Assembly: GCF_000783395.1 (NCBI RefSeq)
Contig: NZ_JSFK01000040.1
Location: forward strand, 1 to 64,000
Direction of reading: 5' to 3'
DNA length: 64,000 bases
Origin: Pseudomonas chlororaphis
GTDB lineage: Bacteria > Pseudomonadota > Gammaproteobacteria > Pseudomonadales > Pseudomonadaceae
The translations under genes were made by a program, and so were the position numbers. The notes below the pieces were generated by a model. The model was not told the DNA's origin. It worked only from the letters and a program-made list of their open reading frames with translations, and made no database searches. Shown piece after piece: positions 49,966-59,731 of this stretch; the first letter of the stretch is position 1, and each line of letters begins with the position of its first letter.

Positions 49966-50703
49966 TCAGAAAGATTTGCTGACGCTGGCGACGACGGTCG
50001 CAGTGCAGACGTCTTTGAAACCCCAATTGCTCAGACATTGGGTTTGTGAAAGATCGGTATCGATGTAGCTCAGGCCCAGTACCACCCCGGCCAGGTTGTG
50101 GGTGAGCTTGACTTCCCACTCTCGATAACTGTCCTCGGCCTGCCCGGATGCCGAGTACAAATGCGGATCCTTGAAATCCATATTGCCGTAGCGCAGTTTC
50201 AGCCCCGAGTCGTACGGCAGTTCGGTTTCATAACCGATGTAGGTGTAAAGCGAACTCTGCTTGCTATCGATCCCCGGCGCATCGCTGGAGTAATACGCCG
50301 CCAGTTTCACCCCATAAACGCCGAGAATCCCGTAGACCTCGCTCTGGTTGAACTGGCTTTCCTTGGGGTAGGCATACTTGATGTAGCCCAGATCGAGGCT
50401 GACATCCTCGGTCGCCTGCCATAGCCAGCCGCCGTAGTAATCGACTTCCTGACGGGTTTTCAGGCCGCCGCCGAAATCGACGTTGGAACTCCATGCGCCG
50501 AGGTACAGGCCGCTGCTGTGAGCGAGGGTCAGGCCGGCCTGTACGGCGGGATCATTCTGGGTCTGCGAGATGCCACGGGTGCGGTAATCGCTGGCCAGAT
50601 TCAGGTCTACCACCAGCGCAAAGTCATCGTTCAAGGGGAGCGCAAAACTGCTCAAGGGCAGCACGCTCAAGAAACTCAGGGCGAACAGGGGCAAGGCTTT
50701 CAT
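49966..50703 (-). CDS. TorF-family putative porin
   Basis: A 245-aa outer-membrane protein. I start at ATG 50703; the frame upstream runs through a REPIN. The signal peptide is about residues 1-21 (SFLSVLPLSSFA). The mature protein opens with the family motif LNLASDYRTRGISQTQNDPAVQAG and ends in aromatic-terminated strands (SVSKSF). The substrate is unknown. Two Cys near the end (QCLSN, VCTAT) may form a disulfide. Confidence 0.82.
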   Translation of the reverse strand: MKALPLFALSFLSVLPLSSFALPLNDDFALVVDLNLASDYRTRGISQTQNDPAVQAGLTLAHSSGLYLGAWSSNVDFGGGLKTRQEVDYYGGWLWQATEDVSLDLGYIKYAYPKESQFNQSEVYGILGVYGVKLAAYYSSDAPGIDSKQSSLYTYIGYETELPYDSGLKLRYGNMDFKDPHLYSASGQAEDSYREWEVKLTHNLAGVVLGLSYIDTDLSQTQCLSNWGFKDVCTATVVASVSKSF

Positions 50704-50748
50704 GTGAAGTCCCGATGTTGTGATTGTTATGGGGGCAGGAGGTAAACC

Positions 50749-50833
50749 TGTAGGAGCTGCCGAAGGCTGCGATCTTTTGATCTTGGTTTTTAAAATCAAA
50801 GTCAAAAGATCGCAGCCTTCGGCAGCTCCTACA
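50749..50833. repeat. REPIN
   Basis: Inverted pair of GGAGCTGCCGAAGGCTGCGA-type REPs between the amidohydrolase stop and the porin start. Confidence 0.92.
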
Positions 50834-50850
50834 TGGGGGAGATTTTGTTG

Positions 50851-52593
50851 TTATTGGGTGGCGGTGTAGACCTGACGGCCGCCGAACCAGGTTTGCAGGA
50901 CCTGGGTGTCATGCAGCGCCTTGTTGTCGACGCTGAACACGTCGCGGTCGAGCACGATGAAATCAGCCTGCTTGCCCGGCGTCAGCGAGCCGATCTGCTT
51001 CTCCAGGCCAATCGTGCGCGCGGCGTTGATGGTGTAGGCATAGAACACCGTGTCGCGGTCCAGACGCTCGTCGGCGTTGAGCACACCCAGCGGGCCGACG
51101 CGGGTAATGGCTTGGGCCATGGCATTGAACGGGTTTGGCGAAGACACCGGCCAGTCACTGGCGCCGGCAATCGTCGCGCCCTGTTTCAGCAGCGAGTGCG
51201 CTGGGTACTGATAGCGAAAGGCGAGGGCGCTGACGTAGGGCTTGATCATGTCGGTGGTGTAGTCGTCGGCGCTGGCCCACAGCAATTGCATCGAGGCGAT
51301 GACGTTGAGCGGTTTGAAACGGGCGAACTCTTTCGGGTTGACCATTTGCAGGTGAGTGATCGAGTGGGTCACGCCGCTCTGGCGATCCTTGCGCGCCTGA
51401 GCAATGCCGTTCAGCGATTCCCGCACCGCACGGTCGCCGATTGCATGGATGTGTACCAGCCAGCCGCGCTGGTCGATGGCGCTGACCAGTTCGCCGAAGT
51501 GTTGCGGGTCGATCAGCAGTTCGCCCTGTTTGTGCGAGTTGCTGTACGGATCGATCATCGCCGCGCTTTGCGCCGGGAACTCGATCACGCCGTCGGCAAA
51601 GATCTTGATCCCGGGCAGGGTCAGGTTGGGAATGCCCTGAAATTGCTGGCGCACCTTGTCCAGCGTATCGAGGTCGGCGGGCACGCTTTTCGGGTTGGCC
51701 ACCAGCAGCGCGGCGACGTGGACGCTCATGTCACCGCTTTGCGAAAGCGCTTTGTAGGCCGGCAGCACGCCGACGGTTTTCTCGGTCGGCTTGAGCGCGA
51801 ACACCGCTTCGCCCGGTGCGGCGTTGGCCGCTGGGTCCATCCACGCGGTGATGCCGAGGCTGTTGTTGTAGCGCACCGCTGATTTGGCGGCGTTCAACAT
51901 GTCGGTAGGGCTTGGCACCGGCATTTTCGAGGCGACCCGGTCCCATCCGGCGTCGACCACAAATCCGTTTGGCTCACCGTTGGCCAGTTTGCCGACGGTG
52001 TCTTTTTCCGCGTCGGGCAGGGTTTTCAGCAGGGCCGCATCAATCCCGGCGCGTTTGAGCATGACGTTGTTGGCCCACGCCGTGTGGTGGTCGCTGCCGA
52101 TAAACACCACCGGCACATCGGCCCATTCGCCGCTGTTGAAGGTGTTGCCCAAGGCCTCGGCCTGCGCCCAATAAACCGAACTCATGCCGGCAATGCTCAG
52201 CACATCGCCGTGTTTGGCCTTGCCGTCTGCACGCCAGTCGCGCAGGCGTTTTTGCAGTTCGTCGAGGCTGACGACTTCGTCTTCCATGTTCGCCGAGACC
52301 ATTTCCAGTCCGCCGAAAATCGCGTGGGAATGGCTGTCGATCAGGCCGGGCATCAGCGCTTTGCCCTTGAGGTCGATCACTTGGGTGCCGGGTTCGATCA
52401 AGGCTTTGATCTGCGCGTCGCTGCCGACTTTCAGCACTTTGCCGTTCTCCACGGCCAGTGCTTGCACCTTGGGTTGCGCGCGGTCGGCGGTAAAAATCTT
52501 GCCGTTGAGCAGGATCAGATCAGGGGCGGCCATGGCTTCCATCGAGGCAAAACTTACAGTGGCTGCCAACAGACTCGGGATGAATCTTTTCAT
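50851..52593 (-). CDS. Exported amidohydrolase (Amidohydro_3, YtcJ-like)
   Basis: A 580-aa metal-dependent hydrolase. ATG 52593 has AAGGAA upstream; the frame before it is a shadow of the lysR gene. The signal peptide ends at SMEAMA-AP. Metal ligands are seen in GLIDSHSHAIF (HxH), in VHIHAIGDRAV and ITHLQMV, and the Asp in AGASDWPV. These enzymes hydrolyse amide or formamide-like bonds; the substrate is unknown. It is divergent from a LysR gene about 100 bases away, its likely regulator. Confidence 0.88.
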   Translation of the reverse strand: MKRFIPSLLAATVSFASMEAMAAPDLILLNGKIFTADRAQPKVQALAVENGKVLKVGSDAQIKALIEPGTQVIDLKGKALMPGLIDSHSHAIFGGLEMVSANMEDEVVSLDELQKRLRDWRADGKAKHGDVLSIAGMSSVYWAQAEALGNTFNSGEWADVPVVFIGSDHHTAWANNVMLKRAGIDAALLKTLPDAEKDTVGKLANGEPNGFVVDAGWDRVASKMPVPSPTDMLNAAKSAVRYNNSLGITAWMDPAANAAPGEAVFALKPTEKTVGVLPAYKALSQSGDMSVHVAALLVANPKSVPADLDTLDKVRQQFQGIPNLTLPGIKIFADGVIEFPAQSAAMIDPYSNSHKQGELLIDPQHFGELVSAIDQRGWLVHIHAIGDRAVRESLNGIAQARKDRQSGVTHSITHLQMVNPKEFARFKPLNVIASMQLLWASADDYTTDMIKPYVSALAFRYQYPAHSLLKQGATIAGASDWPVSSPNPFNAMAQAITRVGPLGVLNADERLDRDTVFYAYTINAARTIGLEKQIGSLTPGKQADFIVLDRDVFSVDNKALHDTQVLQTWFGGRQVYTATQ

Positions 52594-52696
52594 TGAAGAT
52601 TTCCTTGTTATTGCGTCTGATGGCGAGATTAGTGGCTGGCAGCGGCTGACAGAACGCCTCCCGCACGAAAAACGTTTTTGCCTGAATGGAAAAAGC

Positions 52697-53614
52697 ATGG
52701 ACAAGTTGGGTGCATTGAAAATGTTCGTGGTCACCGCGCAGCTCGGCAGTTTCAGCCGCGCTGCCGAGCAGTTGGGCAAGACTCCTTCGGCGCTGACCAA
52801 AGCGGTCAATCATCTGGAATCGGAGCTGGGTGCGCGACTGTTCGAGCGCAGCACGCGGCGGATTCTGCTCACTGAAATCGGCCGGGTGTACCTGGAAACC
52901 GCGCGGCTGGTGTTGCAGCGACTCGATGAGGCCAGCGAGGAAATCGAGCAGTTGCAGCACGGCTTGCGCGGCAGCCTGAAAATCACCGCGCCGCTGGCGT
53001 ACGGGCGGGCGTTTCTCGATCAGGTGTGTGACGGTTTTTTGCAGCAGTACCCGCAGATCAGCCTGCAAGTGGACTTGTGTGATGCCTTCGTCAATCTGCT
53101 GGAAAGCGGTTATGACCTGGCGTTGCGCGAGGGCCATGATGATTTGCCGGGGCTGATTGCGCGGGTGGTCGGGAGCAATCGTCTGGCCTTGTGCGGCAGC
53201 CCGGAATATCTGGCGCGCAAGGGCTTGCCGGTGAACCCGCAGACCCTTGAGCAGCATGAATGGTTGCTCTATCAGCACCCGTTACTCAGCCGCGAATTCT
53301 GGTGGGCCGAGCGCGACGGGCAGCGTTTGAGTCTGGCGCAACCGACGGCGCCGCTGTTACGCAGTGACAATTACGATTTGTTGCTGGCCAGTGCCCTGGC
53401 CGGGCGCGGTTTGTTGCACACGCCGCTGTGGAGCGCTGCGCCGTACATTGCCGACGGGCGATTGGTGCGGGTCATGGCGGATTACGAGATCGATCCGGAC
53501 ACTTTTGGCCCGCATATTCTCGCGGTGTACCCGAGCCATCGACGGGCCACGGCGAAGGTCGTTGCCTTCATCGATTACATCGCCGAATTCCTCGCCGAAC
53601 GCGGCCTTAACTGA
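52697..53614 (+). CDS. LysR-family transcriptional regulator
   Basis: A 305-aa LTTR. The helix-turn-helix is FSRAAEQLGKTPSALTKAVNHLE at about residues 18-40, followed by a CrgA/AaeR-type effector domain (SLKITAPLAYGRAFL, GYDLALREG). I start at ATG 52697 (GGAAAAAGC before it). It is divergent from the exported amidohydrolase, which suggests control of that gene. Confidence 0.9.
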   Translation: MDKLGALKMFVVTAQLGSFSRAAEQLGKTPSALTKAVNHLESELGARLFERSTRRILLTEIGRVYLETARLVLQRLDEASEEIEQLQHGLRGSLKITAPLAYGRAFLDQVCDGFLQQYPQISLQVDLCDAFVNLLESGYDLALREGHDDLPGLIARVVGSNRLALCGSPEYLARKGLPVNPQTLEQHEWLLYQHPLLSREFWWAERDGQRLSLAQPTAPLLRSDNYDLLLASALAGRGLLHTPLWSAAPYIADGRLVRVMADYEIDPDTFGPHILAVYPSHRRATAKVVAFIDYIAEFLAERGLN

Positions 53615-53626
53615 CACCCCCGCACT

Positions 53627-53657
53627 GATCGTTCCCACGCAGAGCGTGGGAACGATC
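53627..53657. repeat. Palindromic REP-like element after lysR
   Basis: GATCGTTCCCACGC and its complement around AGA, a perfect 14-bp stem. The same family forms pairs at 59492-59595 and 61493-61596. Without a T-run it is probably a repeat element rather than a normal terminator. Confidence 0.9.
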
Positions 53658-53732
53658 AATCGCGGCCCGAGCCTTCGGCAGCTCCTACGTCGGGCTAGGC
53701 CGACTGGCGGCGCTTGTCAGGAAAATCCTACA

Positions 53733-53750
53733 GGAGTACAAATGTACTCC
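53733..53750. promoter_or_regulatory. LexA2 operator over the lexA2 start codon
   Basis: GGAGTAC-AAAT-GTACTCC, a perfect 7-bp inverted repeat with 4-base spacer, covers the Shine-Dalgarno AGGAG (53732-53736) and the ATG (53742). It contains GTAC-N4-GTAC, close to the GTAC-N4-GTGC motif that I recall for LexA2 of P. putida. It would give autorepression of the whole cassette. Confidence 0.82.
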
Positions 53751-54359
53751 ATGACGAACCTGACTCCCCGCCGTACCGCCATCCTGACGTTTATCCGCGA
53801 TCGAATCGCCGAACACGGTCAGCCGCCAAGCCTCGCTGAAATCAGCGAGGCTTTTGGTTTTGCCTCGCGTAGCGTGGCGCGCAAGCACGTGCTCGCGCTC
53901 ACCGAAGCCGGGTTTATCGAGGTCAACCCGCATCAGGCCCGCGGCATTCGCCTGCTCGGGCAAGCGCCACGCCCGGAGCTGCTCGACATCCCCGTGCTTG
54001 GCCGCGTCGCTGCCGGTGCGCCGATTGGCGCCGATGCCGACATCCATAGCCGCTTGCTGCTCGACCCGGCGCTGTTCTCGCGCACACCCGATTACATGCT
54101 GCGGGTGCAGGGCGATTCGATGATCGAGGACGGCATTCTCGATGGCGATCTGGTCGGCGTGAAGCGCAATCCCGAGGCGCTCAACGGCCAGATCGTCGTG
54201 GCGCGGCTCGACGGCGAAGTCACCATCAAACGCTTCGAACGGCTCGGCGATGAAGTGCGGTTGTTGCCGCGCAACCCGGCGTATCAGCCGATTGTCGTGC
54301 GCGACGATCAGGATCTGGCCATCGAAGGCGTGTTCTGTGGTCTGGTGAGGCAAGGCTGA
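53742..54359 (+). CDS. lexA2: LexA2 SOS repressor of the mutagenesis cassette
   Basis: A 205-aa LexA paralogue. The N-terminal DNA-binding domain is LTPRRTAILTFIRDRIAEHG..PSLAEISEAFGFAS. The self-cleavage site Ala-Gly is in GRVAAGAPIG, with catalytic Ser in VQGDSMIEDGIL and Lys in GEVTIKRF. AGGAG is five bases before ATG 53742; the second ATG (53751) is too far. It is the first gene of lexA2-imuA-imuB-dnaE2 and overlaps imuA by one base. Confidence 0.93.
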   Translation: MYSMTNLTPRRTAILTFIRDRIAEHGQPPSLAEISEAFGFASRSVARKHVLALTEAGFIEVNPHQARGIRLLGQAPRPELLDIPVLGRVAAGAPIGADADIHSRLLLDPALFSRTPDYMLRVQGDSMIEDGILDGDLVGVKRNPEALNGQIVVARLDGEVTIKRFERLGDEVRLLPRNPAYQPIVVRDDQDLAIEGVFCGLVRQG

Positions 54360-54976
54360 TGGGCGCCGTCGTTGCGTTGGATACGCTGTTCAATGGCGGC
54401 CAGGTCTGGAAGGGCCGGCCTGCGCCACCCGCTGCCAGCCCGCAACCGACCGGGCACGCTGCGCTGGACGCAGCATTGCCCAGCGGTGGCTGGCCGGAAG
54501 CGGCGTTGAGTGAAATCCTTTTGGCCGGCCCCGGTGTCGGCGAGCTGCAACTGGTCTGGCCGACGCTGGCGCGGTTGTCAGCGGCAGGCGAGCGCATTGT
54601 GCTGGTGGCGCCACCCTTCGTGCCGTACCCGCAGGCATGGGCAAATGCTGGGGTCGATTTGCGCCATTTGTCGGTGATTCAGGCCAGCGAGCGCGATGCC
54701 TTGTGGGCGGCGGAACAGTGCCTGCGTTCGGGCAGTTGCGGCGCCGTACTGTGCTGGCCGCACAAGGCCGATGACCGTGCGTTGCGGCGTTTGCAGGTGG
54801 CGGCGGAAACCGGCCAGACCCTGGCATTTGCATGGCGCCCATTGAGCGAAGCGGTCAACCCGTCGCCAGCCGCATTGCGCATTGCCATCGACGCCAAACC
54901 TGCACAACTGCGCGTCCTCAAGTGCCGTGGCGGATTGGCGCGTGCTGCACCGATTGCCTTTGCCGTGGGACACTGA
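54359..54976 (+). CDS. imuA: ImuA, RecA-like translesion factor
   Basis: A 205-aa protein (also called SulA2/ImuA) that works with ImuB and DnaE2 in SOS mutagenesis. It has the opening HAALDAALPSGGWPEAALSEIL and a RecA-like core, but the P-loop position reads LAGPGVGELQL, lacking the Lys of Walker A, so it is not an ordinary ATPase. The ATG overlaps the lexA2 stop. Confidence 0.88.
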   Translation: MGAVVALDTLFNGGQVWKGRPAPPAASPQPTGHAALDAALPSGGWPEAALSEILLAGPGVGELQLVWPTLARLSAAGERIVLVAPPFVPYPQAWANAGVDLRHLSVIQASERDALWAAEQCLRSGSCGAVLCWPHKADDRALRRLQVAAETGQTLAFAWRPLSEAVNPSPAALRIAIDAKPAQLRVLKCRGGLARAAPIAFAVGH

Positions 54977-54983
54977 GGTCGCC

Positions 54984-56399
54984 ATGCGCTGGGTGTGTAT
55001 TCTGTTCCCGCAATTGGCCCTCGACGCCGTGCTGCGTCAGCGCCCCGATCCCGATGAGCCGTTGGTGCTGCTCAACGGCCCGGCCCAGCGCCGCGTGCTG
55101 CAAGCGGTCAACCCGGCGGCACGCAAACTCGGTTTGCGTCCCGGCCAGTCGATGACCGCTGCCCAAGCGATGAGCAAAGGTTTCGCCACCGCCGATTACG
55201 AGGCCGCCGAGGTCGAGCACTGGCAGCAGTTTCTAGCCGCGTGGGCCTACCGTTTCAGCGCGCAGGTCAGCGTGCATTACCCGCGCACCGTGGTGTTCGA
55301 GATCGAATCGAGCCTGGGTCTGTTCGGTTCCTGGGCGCAGTTTGAAGCACGGTTGCGCAAGGAGCTGACCGATCTGGGCTTTCGCCATCGCATCGTTGCC
55401 GCACCGAATCCGGTGGCGGCGCGGGTACTGGCCAATGCTTACGACGGGCTGGTGGTGCCGGACGGCGAAGCCTTGCAGCACCACCTCGGTCAGTTGCCTG
55501 TCGACCGTGTCGGCCTGGAGCCGAGTGTGGCCACGGCGTTGTCGCGCATGGGGCTGCGCAATCTTGCTCAGGTGCAGAGCCTGCCGCGTCAGGCACTGGC
55601 CCGGCGCTTCGAAGCGCAGATGCTCAAACACCTCGACACCTTGTTCGGTGCGCGGCCATTGGCGCTTGAGTTTTACTTGCCGCCGGATCGTTTCGATGTG
55701 CGCATCGAACTGAATTTCGACGTGCAATCGCATCAGGCCTTGTTGTTCCCGTTACGGCGTTTGACCGGCGATCTGTCGGCATTCCTCTGCGGGCGTGACA
55801 GTGGCGTGCAGCGTTTCGACCTGCATCTGGAACACGCCGGGTTGCCGGACAGTGTGATCAAGGTTGGCCTGCTCAGCGCCGAACGTGATCCGGCGATGCT
55901 CTTCGAACTGGCGCGCGGGCGGCTGGAGCAAGTGCAGGTCGAGGCGCCGGTGCGCGGCTTTCGTCTGCGCGCCGAGGACCTGCCGAGCTTCGTCCCGCAG
56001 TTTCAGGAACTGTTCGATGACCGTCCGCAACAGACCTTGCCGTGGGAGCAATTGCGCGAACGCCTACGCGCTCGCTTGGGTGATGACGCCGTGCAGGGGC
56101 TGCGCTTTCAGGCCGATCATCGTCCGGAGTGCGCGTGGCAGCACGGCGTCGACAAACAGCGCTGCAGCGGTTTACCGAGCGTGCACCGACCGGGCTGGTT
56201 GCTTGGCGAGCCGCAAAGCGTGGCAGAAGGTTCGGCGCGGATTCTCATGGGCCCGGAACGTATCGAGTCCGGCTGGTGGGACGGTGACGATGTGCGCCGC
56301 GATTATTACCTGATCCAGAACCGCGCCGGCCAACAGGGTTGGGCTTATCGCGCGGTGGGTGAGGGCGGTCCGTTGTGGCTGCAGGGCTGGTTTGCATGA
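54984..56399 (+). CDS. imuB: ImuB, catalytically inactive Y-family polymerase-like protein
   Basis: A 471-aa Y-family-related adaptor. I start at ATG 54984 (GAGGTCGCC before it). The position of the first catalytic Asp in active enzymes reads LFPQLALDAVL, with no DMD motif, so it should be inactive and serve as a bridge between beta clamp and DnaE2. The middle has FEIESSLGLFGSW and HRIVAAPNPVAARVLA typical of ImuB. Its stop overlaps the dnaE2 ATG. Confidence 0.92.
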   Translation: MRWVCILFPQLALDAVLRQRPDPDEPLVLLNGPAQRRVLQAVNPAARKLGLRPGQSMTAAQAMSKGFATADYEAAEVEHWQQFLAAWAYRFSAQVSVHYPRTVVFEIESSLGLFGSWAQFEARLRKELTDLGFRHRIVAAPNPVAARVLANAYDGLVVPDGEALQHHLGQLPVDRVGLEPSVATALSRMGLRNLAQVQSLPRQALARRFEAQMLKHLDTLFGARPLALEFYLPPDRFDVRIELNFDVQSHQALLFPLRRLTGDLSAFLCGRDSGVQRFDLHLEHAGLPDSVIKVGLLSAERDPAMLFELARGRLEQVQVEAPVRGFRLRAEDLPSFVPQFQELFDDRPQQTLPWEQLRERLRARLGDDAVQGLRFQADHRPECAWQHGVDKQRCSGLPSVHRPGWLLGEPQSVAEGSARILMGPERIESGWWDGDDVRRDYYLIQNRAGQQGWAYRAVGEGGPLWLQGWFA

Positions 56400-59300
56400 G
56401 TGACGGTTATGCCGAACTGCACTGCCTGTCGAACTTCAGTTTCCAGCGCGGTGCGTCCAGTGCGCTGGAGCTGTTTCAACGGGCAAAAAAGCACGGTTAT
56501 CAGGCACTGGCGATCACCGATGAATGCACGCTGGCCGGGATCGTCCGCGCCTGGCAAGCGGCGAAATCGGTTGAACTGCCGCTGATCATCGGCAGTGAAG
56601 TGCGCATTGAAAACGGCCCGAAACTGGTGCTGCTGGTGGAGAATCTTGCGGGCTATCAGGCGCTGTGCGGCTTGATCACCCGTGCGCGGCGACGCACGCA
56701 AAAAGGCCAGTATCAGGTGTTGCGCGAGGACTTCGACGAAGCGCTGCCGGGATTGCTGGTGTTGTGGGTGCCGGACTCGCTTGATCAGGTGGACGAGGGC
56801 CGTTGGCTGCAGCAGACCTTCGGCGAACGCCTGTGGCTGGCGGTGCAGTTGCATCGTGGCCAGAACGATCAGCAGCGGCTGGCGGCGTTGTTGCGTCTGG
56901 CCGCCGAGTTGCAGATTCCGGCGGTAGCCAGTGGCGATGTGCATATGCACGCCCGTGGTCGCCGCGCCTTGCAGGACACCATGACCGCGATCCGTCATCA
57001 CGTGCCGGTGGCCGAGGCCGGGCTGCGTTTGCACCCCAATGGCGAGCGGCATTTGCGCAGCGTCGAGGTGTTGCGTGAGTTGTATCCGCAGGCCTTGCTG
57101 GATGAGTCGGTGAGGCTGGCCCGGCGTTGCACGTTTGATCTGGGCGAGTTGCGTTATCAATACCCCAAAGAGTTGGTGCCCGAGGGGCACAGCGCCAGTT
57201 CCTGGCTGCGTCATCTGACCGAAGAAGGCATTGCCTGGCGCTGGCCCAAAGGCCCGCAAGCCAAAGTGCTCAAGCAGATCGACGATGAGCTGAAGCTGAT
57301 CGCCGAACTCGGCTACGAAAGCTACTTCCTCACCGTGCACGATGTGGTGAGCTTCGCCCGCGAGCAAAACATTTTGTGTCAGGGCCGTGGCTCGGCGGCC
57401 AACTCGGCGGTGTGTTTTGCCTTGGGCATCACTGAAATAGACCCGGATCGCACCACGCTATTGTTCGAGCGCTTTATGTCAAAGGAGCGCAACGAGCCGC
57501 CGGACATTGACGTCGATTTCGAGCACGAACGCCGCGAAGAAGTCCTGCAATATGTGTTTCGCCGTTACGGCCGTGGTCGCGCGGCGCTGACGGCGGTGGT
57601 CAGCACCTACCACGCTGCCGGCGCCGTACGCGATGTGGCCAAGGCCCTGGGCCTGCCGCCGGATCAGATCAACGCACTGGCCGATTGCTGCGGCCACTGG
57701 AGCGATGAAACGCCGCCGCTCGAGCGCCTGCTCGAAGGCGGCTTCGACCCGGAAAGCCCGGTGTTGCGCCGGGTATTGAGCCTGACCGGGCAACTGATCG
57801 GTTTCCCCCGGCACCTGTCGCAGCATCCCGGCGGTTTCGTGATTTCCGAGCAGCCGCTGGACACGCTGGTGCCGGTCGAGAACGCCGCCATGGCCGAGCG
57901 CACGATTATTCAGTGGGACAAGGACGACCTCGATGCGGTCGGCCTGCTCAAGGTGGATATCCTCGCCCTCGGCATGCTCAGTGCAATCCGCCGCTGCTTC
58001 GACCTGCTGCGACGTCACCGTAATCTGGACTTGAGTCTGGCGACGATTCCGCCTGAAGACAAACCGACCTACGAGATGATCAGCCGCGCCGACACCATTG
58101 GCGTGTTCCAGATCGAATCCCGCGCACAGATGTCGATGCTGCCACGTCTGAAACCGGCGAAGTTCTATGACTTGGTGATCGAAGTGGCCATCGTCCGCCC
58201 GGGTCCGATTCAGGGCGGGATGGTGCATCCGTATCTGCGCCGCCGGAACAAGGAAGAGGAGGAAACCTACCCGTCGCCAGAACTCAAGGTCGTTCTGGAA
58301 AGAACCCTCGGCGTGCCGCTGTTTCAGGAACAGGTCATGCAGATCGCCATCGTTGCCGCCGATTACAGCCCCGGCGAGGCCGATCAATTACGTCGCTCGA
58401 TGGCCGCGTGGAAACGCCACGGCGGACTCGAGCCGCACAAGGAACGCCTCGCCGCCGGCATGAAGAAAAACGGCTACACACCGGAGTTCGCCGCGCAGAT
58501 TTTCGAGCAGATCAAAGGCTTCGGCAGCTACGGTTTTCCCGAATCCCACGCCGCCAGTTTTGCCCTGCTGACCTACGCCAGTTGCTGGCTCAAGTGCCAC
58601 GAACCGGCGGCGTTCGCCTGTGCGTTGATCAACAGTTGGCCCATGGGTTTCTACAGTCCGGACCAGATTCTCCAGGACGCGCGCCGACACCAGTTGCAGA
58701 TCCGCCCGGTCGACGTGCGCGCCAGTGACTGGGATTGCAGCCTGGAAACCACCACGGTGGCGCAACCGGCGATTCGCATGGGCCTGCGCATGATCAAAGG
58801 CTTTCGCGAGGACGACGCGCGGCGCATCGAGGCGGCGCGCGCGCGCGGGGCGTTTGCCGATGTCGCCGATCTGGGCGAACGGGCCGAGCTCGACAGTCGG
58901 GCGCAGGCGTTGCTCGCCGATTCCGGGGCGTTGCGCGGTTTGGCCGGGCATCGGCATCGGGCGCGCTGGGAAGTCGCCGGGGTGCAGAAACAGCTGGGCC
59001 TGTTTGCCGGGTTGCCGAGCCAGGAGGAGCCGGAGGTGGAGCTGCCCAAACCCAGCGTTGGCGAGGATCTTCACGCCGATTACAGCACCGTCGGTACCAC
59101 GTTGGGGCCGCATCCGCTGGCGCTGTTGCGCAGTGAACTCAAAGCGCGGCGCTGTCGCAGTTCGCAGGAGTTGCTTGAGGTCGAGCACGGCCGACCAGTG
59201 AGTGTCGCCGGGCTGGTCACCGGGCGGCAGCGGCCGGGCACTGCCAGTGGCGTGACCTTCGTGACCCTGGAAGACGAGTTCGGCAACGTCAACGTGGTGG

Positions 59301-59473
59301 TCTGGCGCGATCTGGCCGAGCGTCAGCGGCAAGTGCTGGTCGGCTCGCAATTGCTCAAGGTCGATGGCCGCTGGGAGCGCGAAGGCGAAGTACGCCACCT
59401 GATCGCCGGGCGTTTGAGCGATCTCAGCCCGCTGCTCAATGGCATTCGCGTGCAGAGCCGCGATTTCCATTAG
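56396..59473 (+). CDS. dnaE2: DnaE2 error-prone DNA polymerase
   Basis: A 1025-aa C-family polymerase. I start at ATG 56396, which overlaps the imuB stop. The PHP domain begins AELHCLSNFSFQRGASSALE (residues 5-24). The polymerase active site has PPDIDVDFEHERREEV and the QGRGSAANSAVCF loop. The fingers contain FQEQVMQIAI, and a C-terminal OB domain is around residues 930-1000 (TASGVTFVTLEDEFGNVNVV). It performs SOS-induced translesion synthesis with ImuA and ImuB. Confidence 0.95.
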   Translation: MSDGYAELHCLSNFSFQRGASSALELFQRAKKHGYQALAITDECTLAGIVRAWQAAKSVELPLIIGSEVRIENGPKLVLLVENLAGYQALCGLITRARRRTQKGQYQVLREDFDEALPGLLVLWVPDSLDQVDEGRWLQQTFGERLWLAVQLHRGQNDQQRLAALLRLAAELQIPAVASGDVHMHARGRRALQDTMTAIRHHVPVAEAGLRLHPNGERHLRSVEVLRELYPQALLDESVRLARRCTFDLGELRYQYPKELVPEGHSASSWLRHLTEEGIAWRWPKGPQAKVLKQIDDELKLIAELGYESYFLTVHDVVSFAREQNILCQGRGSAANSAVCFALGITEIDPDRTTLLFERFMSKERNEPPDIDVDFEHERREEVLQYVFRRYGRGRAALTAVVSTYHAAGAVRDVAKALGLPPDQINALADCCGHWSDETPPLERLLEGGFDPESPVLRRVLSLTGQLIGFPRHLSQHPGGFVISEQPLDTLVPVENAAMAERTIIQWDKDDLDAVGLLKVDILALGMLSAIRRCFDLLRRHRNLDLSLATIPPEDKPTYEMISRADTIGVFQIESRAQMSMLPRLKPAKFYDLVIEVAIVRPGPIQGGMVHPYLRRRNKEEEETYPSPELKVVLERTLGVPLFQEQVMQIAIVAADYSPGEADQLRRSMAAWKRHGGLEPHKERLAAGMKKNGYTPEFAAQIFEQIKGFGSYGFPESHAASFALLTYASCWLKCHEPAAFACALINSWPMGFYSPDQILQDARRHQLQIRPVDVRASDWDCSLETTTVAQPAIRMGLRMIKGFREDDARRIEAARARGAFADVADLGERAELDSRAQALLADSGALRGLAGHRHRARWEVAGVQKQLGLFAGLPSQEEPEVELPKPSVGEDLHADYSTVGTTLGPHPLALLRSELKARRCRSSQELLEVEHGRPVSVAGLVTGRQRPGTASGVTFVTLEDEFGNVNVVVWRDLAERQRQVLVGSQLLKVDGRWEREGEVRHLIAGRLSDLSPLLNGIRVQSRDFH

Positions 59474-59491
59474 CGCACCGACCCCTTCTCT

Positions 59492-59595
59492 GATCGTTCC
59501 CACGCTCTGCGTGGTAGCGCCTCCCGTGACGCTACGCGTCACAGCGGACGCGGAGCGTCCGTGGCTGCGTTCCCACGCAGAGCGTGGGAACGATC
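59492..59595. repeat. REPIN of the GATCGTTCCCACGC family
   Basis: Outer arms GATCGTTCCCACGCTCTGCG and complement enclose an inner palindrome GTGACGCTACGCGTCAC and a GGACGCGGAGCGTCC arm. A close copy is at 61493-61596, where base changes in the inner hairpin are matched (GTGACGCTCCGCGTCAC). Confidence 0.92.
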
Positions 59596-59731
59596 AAGTC
59601 CGGAACAGCCAATTCACTGGCGTCAAAAAAACCTGTCTTCAGTGATGGCACTTTGTCATAATGCCGCCCCTTTTCAGCTCCCGTCGCGCATCGCCGCGCC
59701 GGGACATCCCCGTTTTTCAAAGGAATACTCA

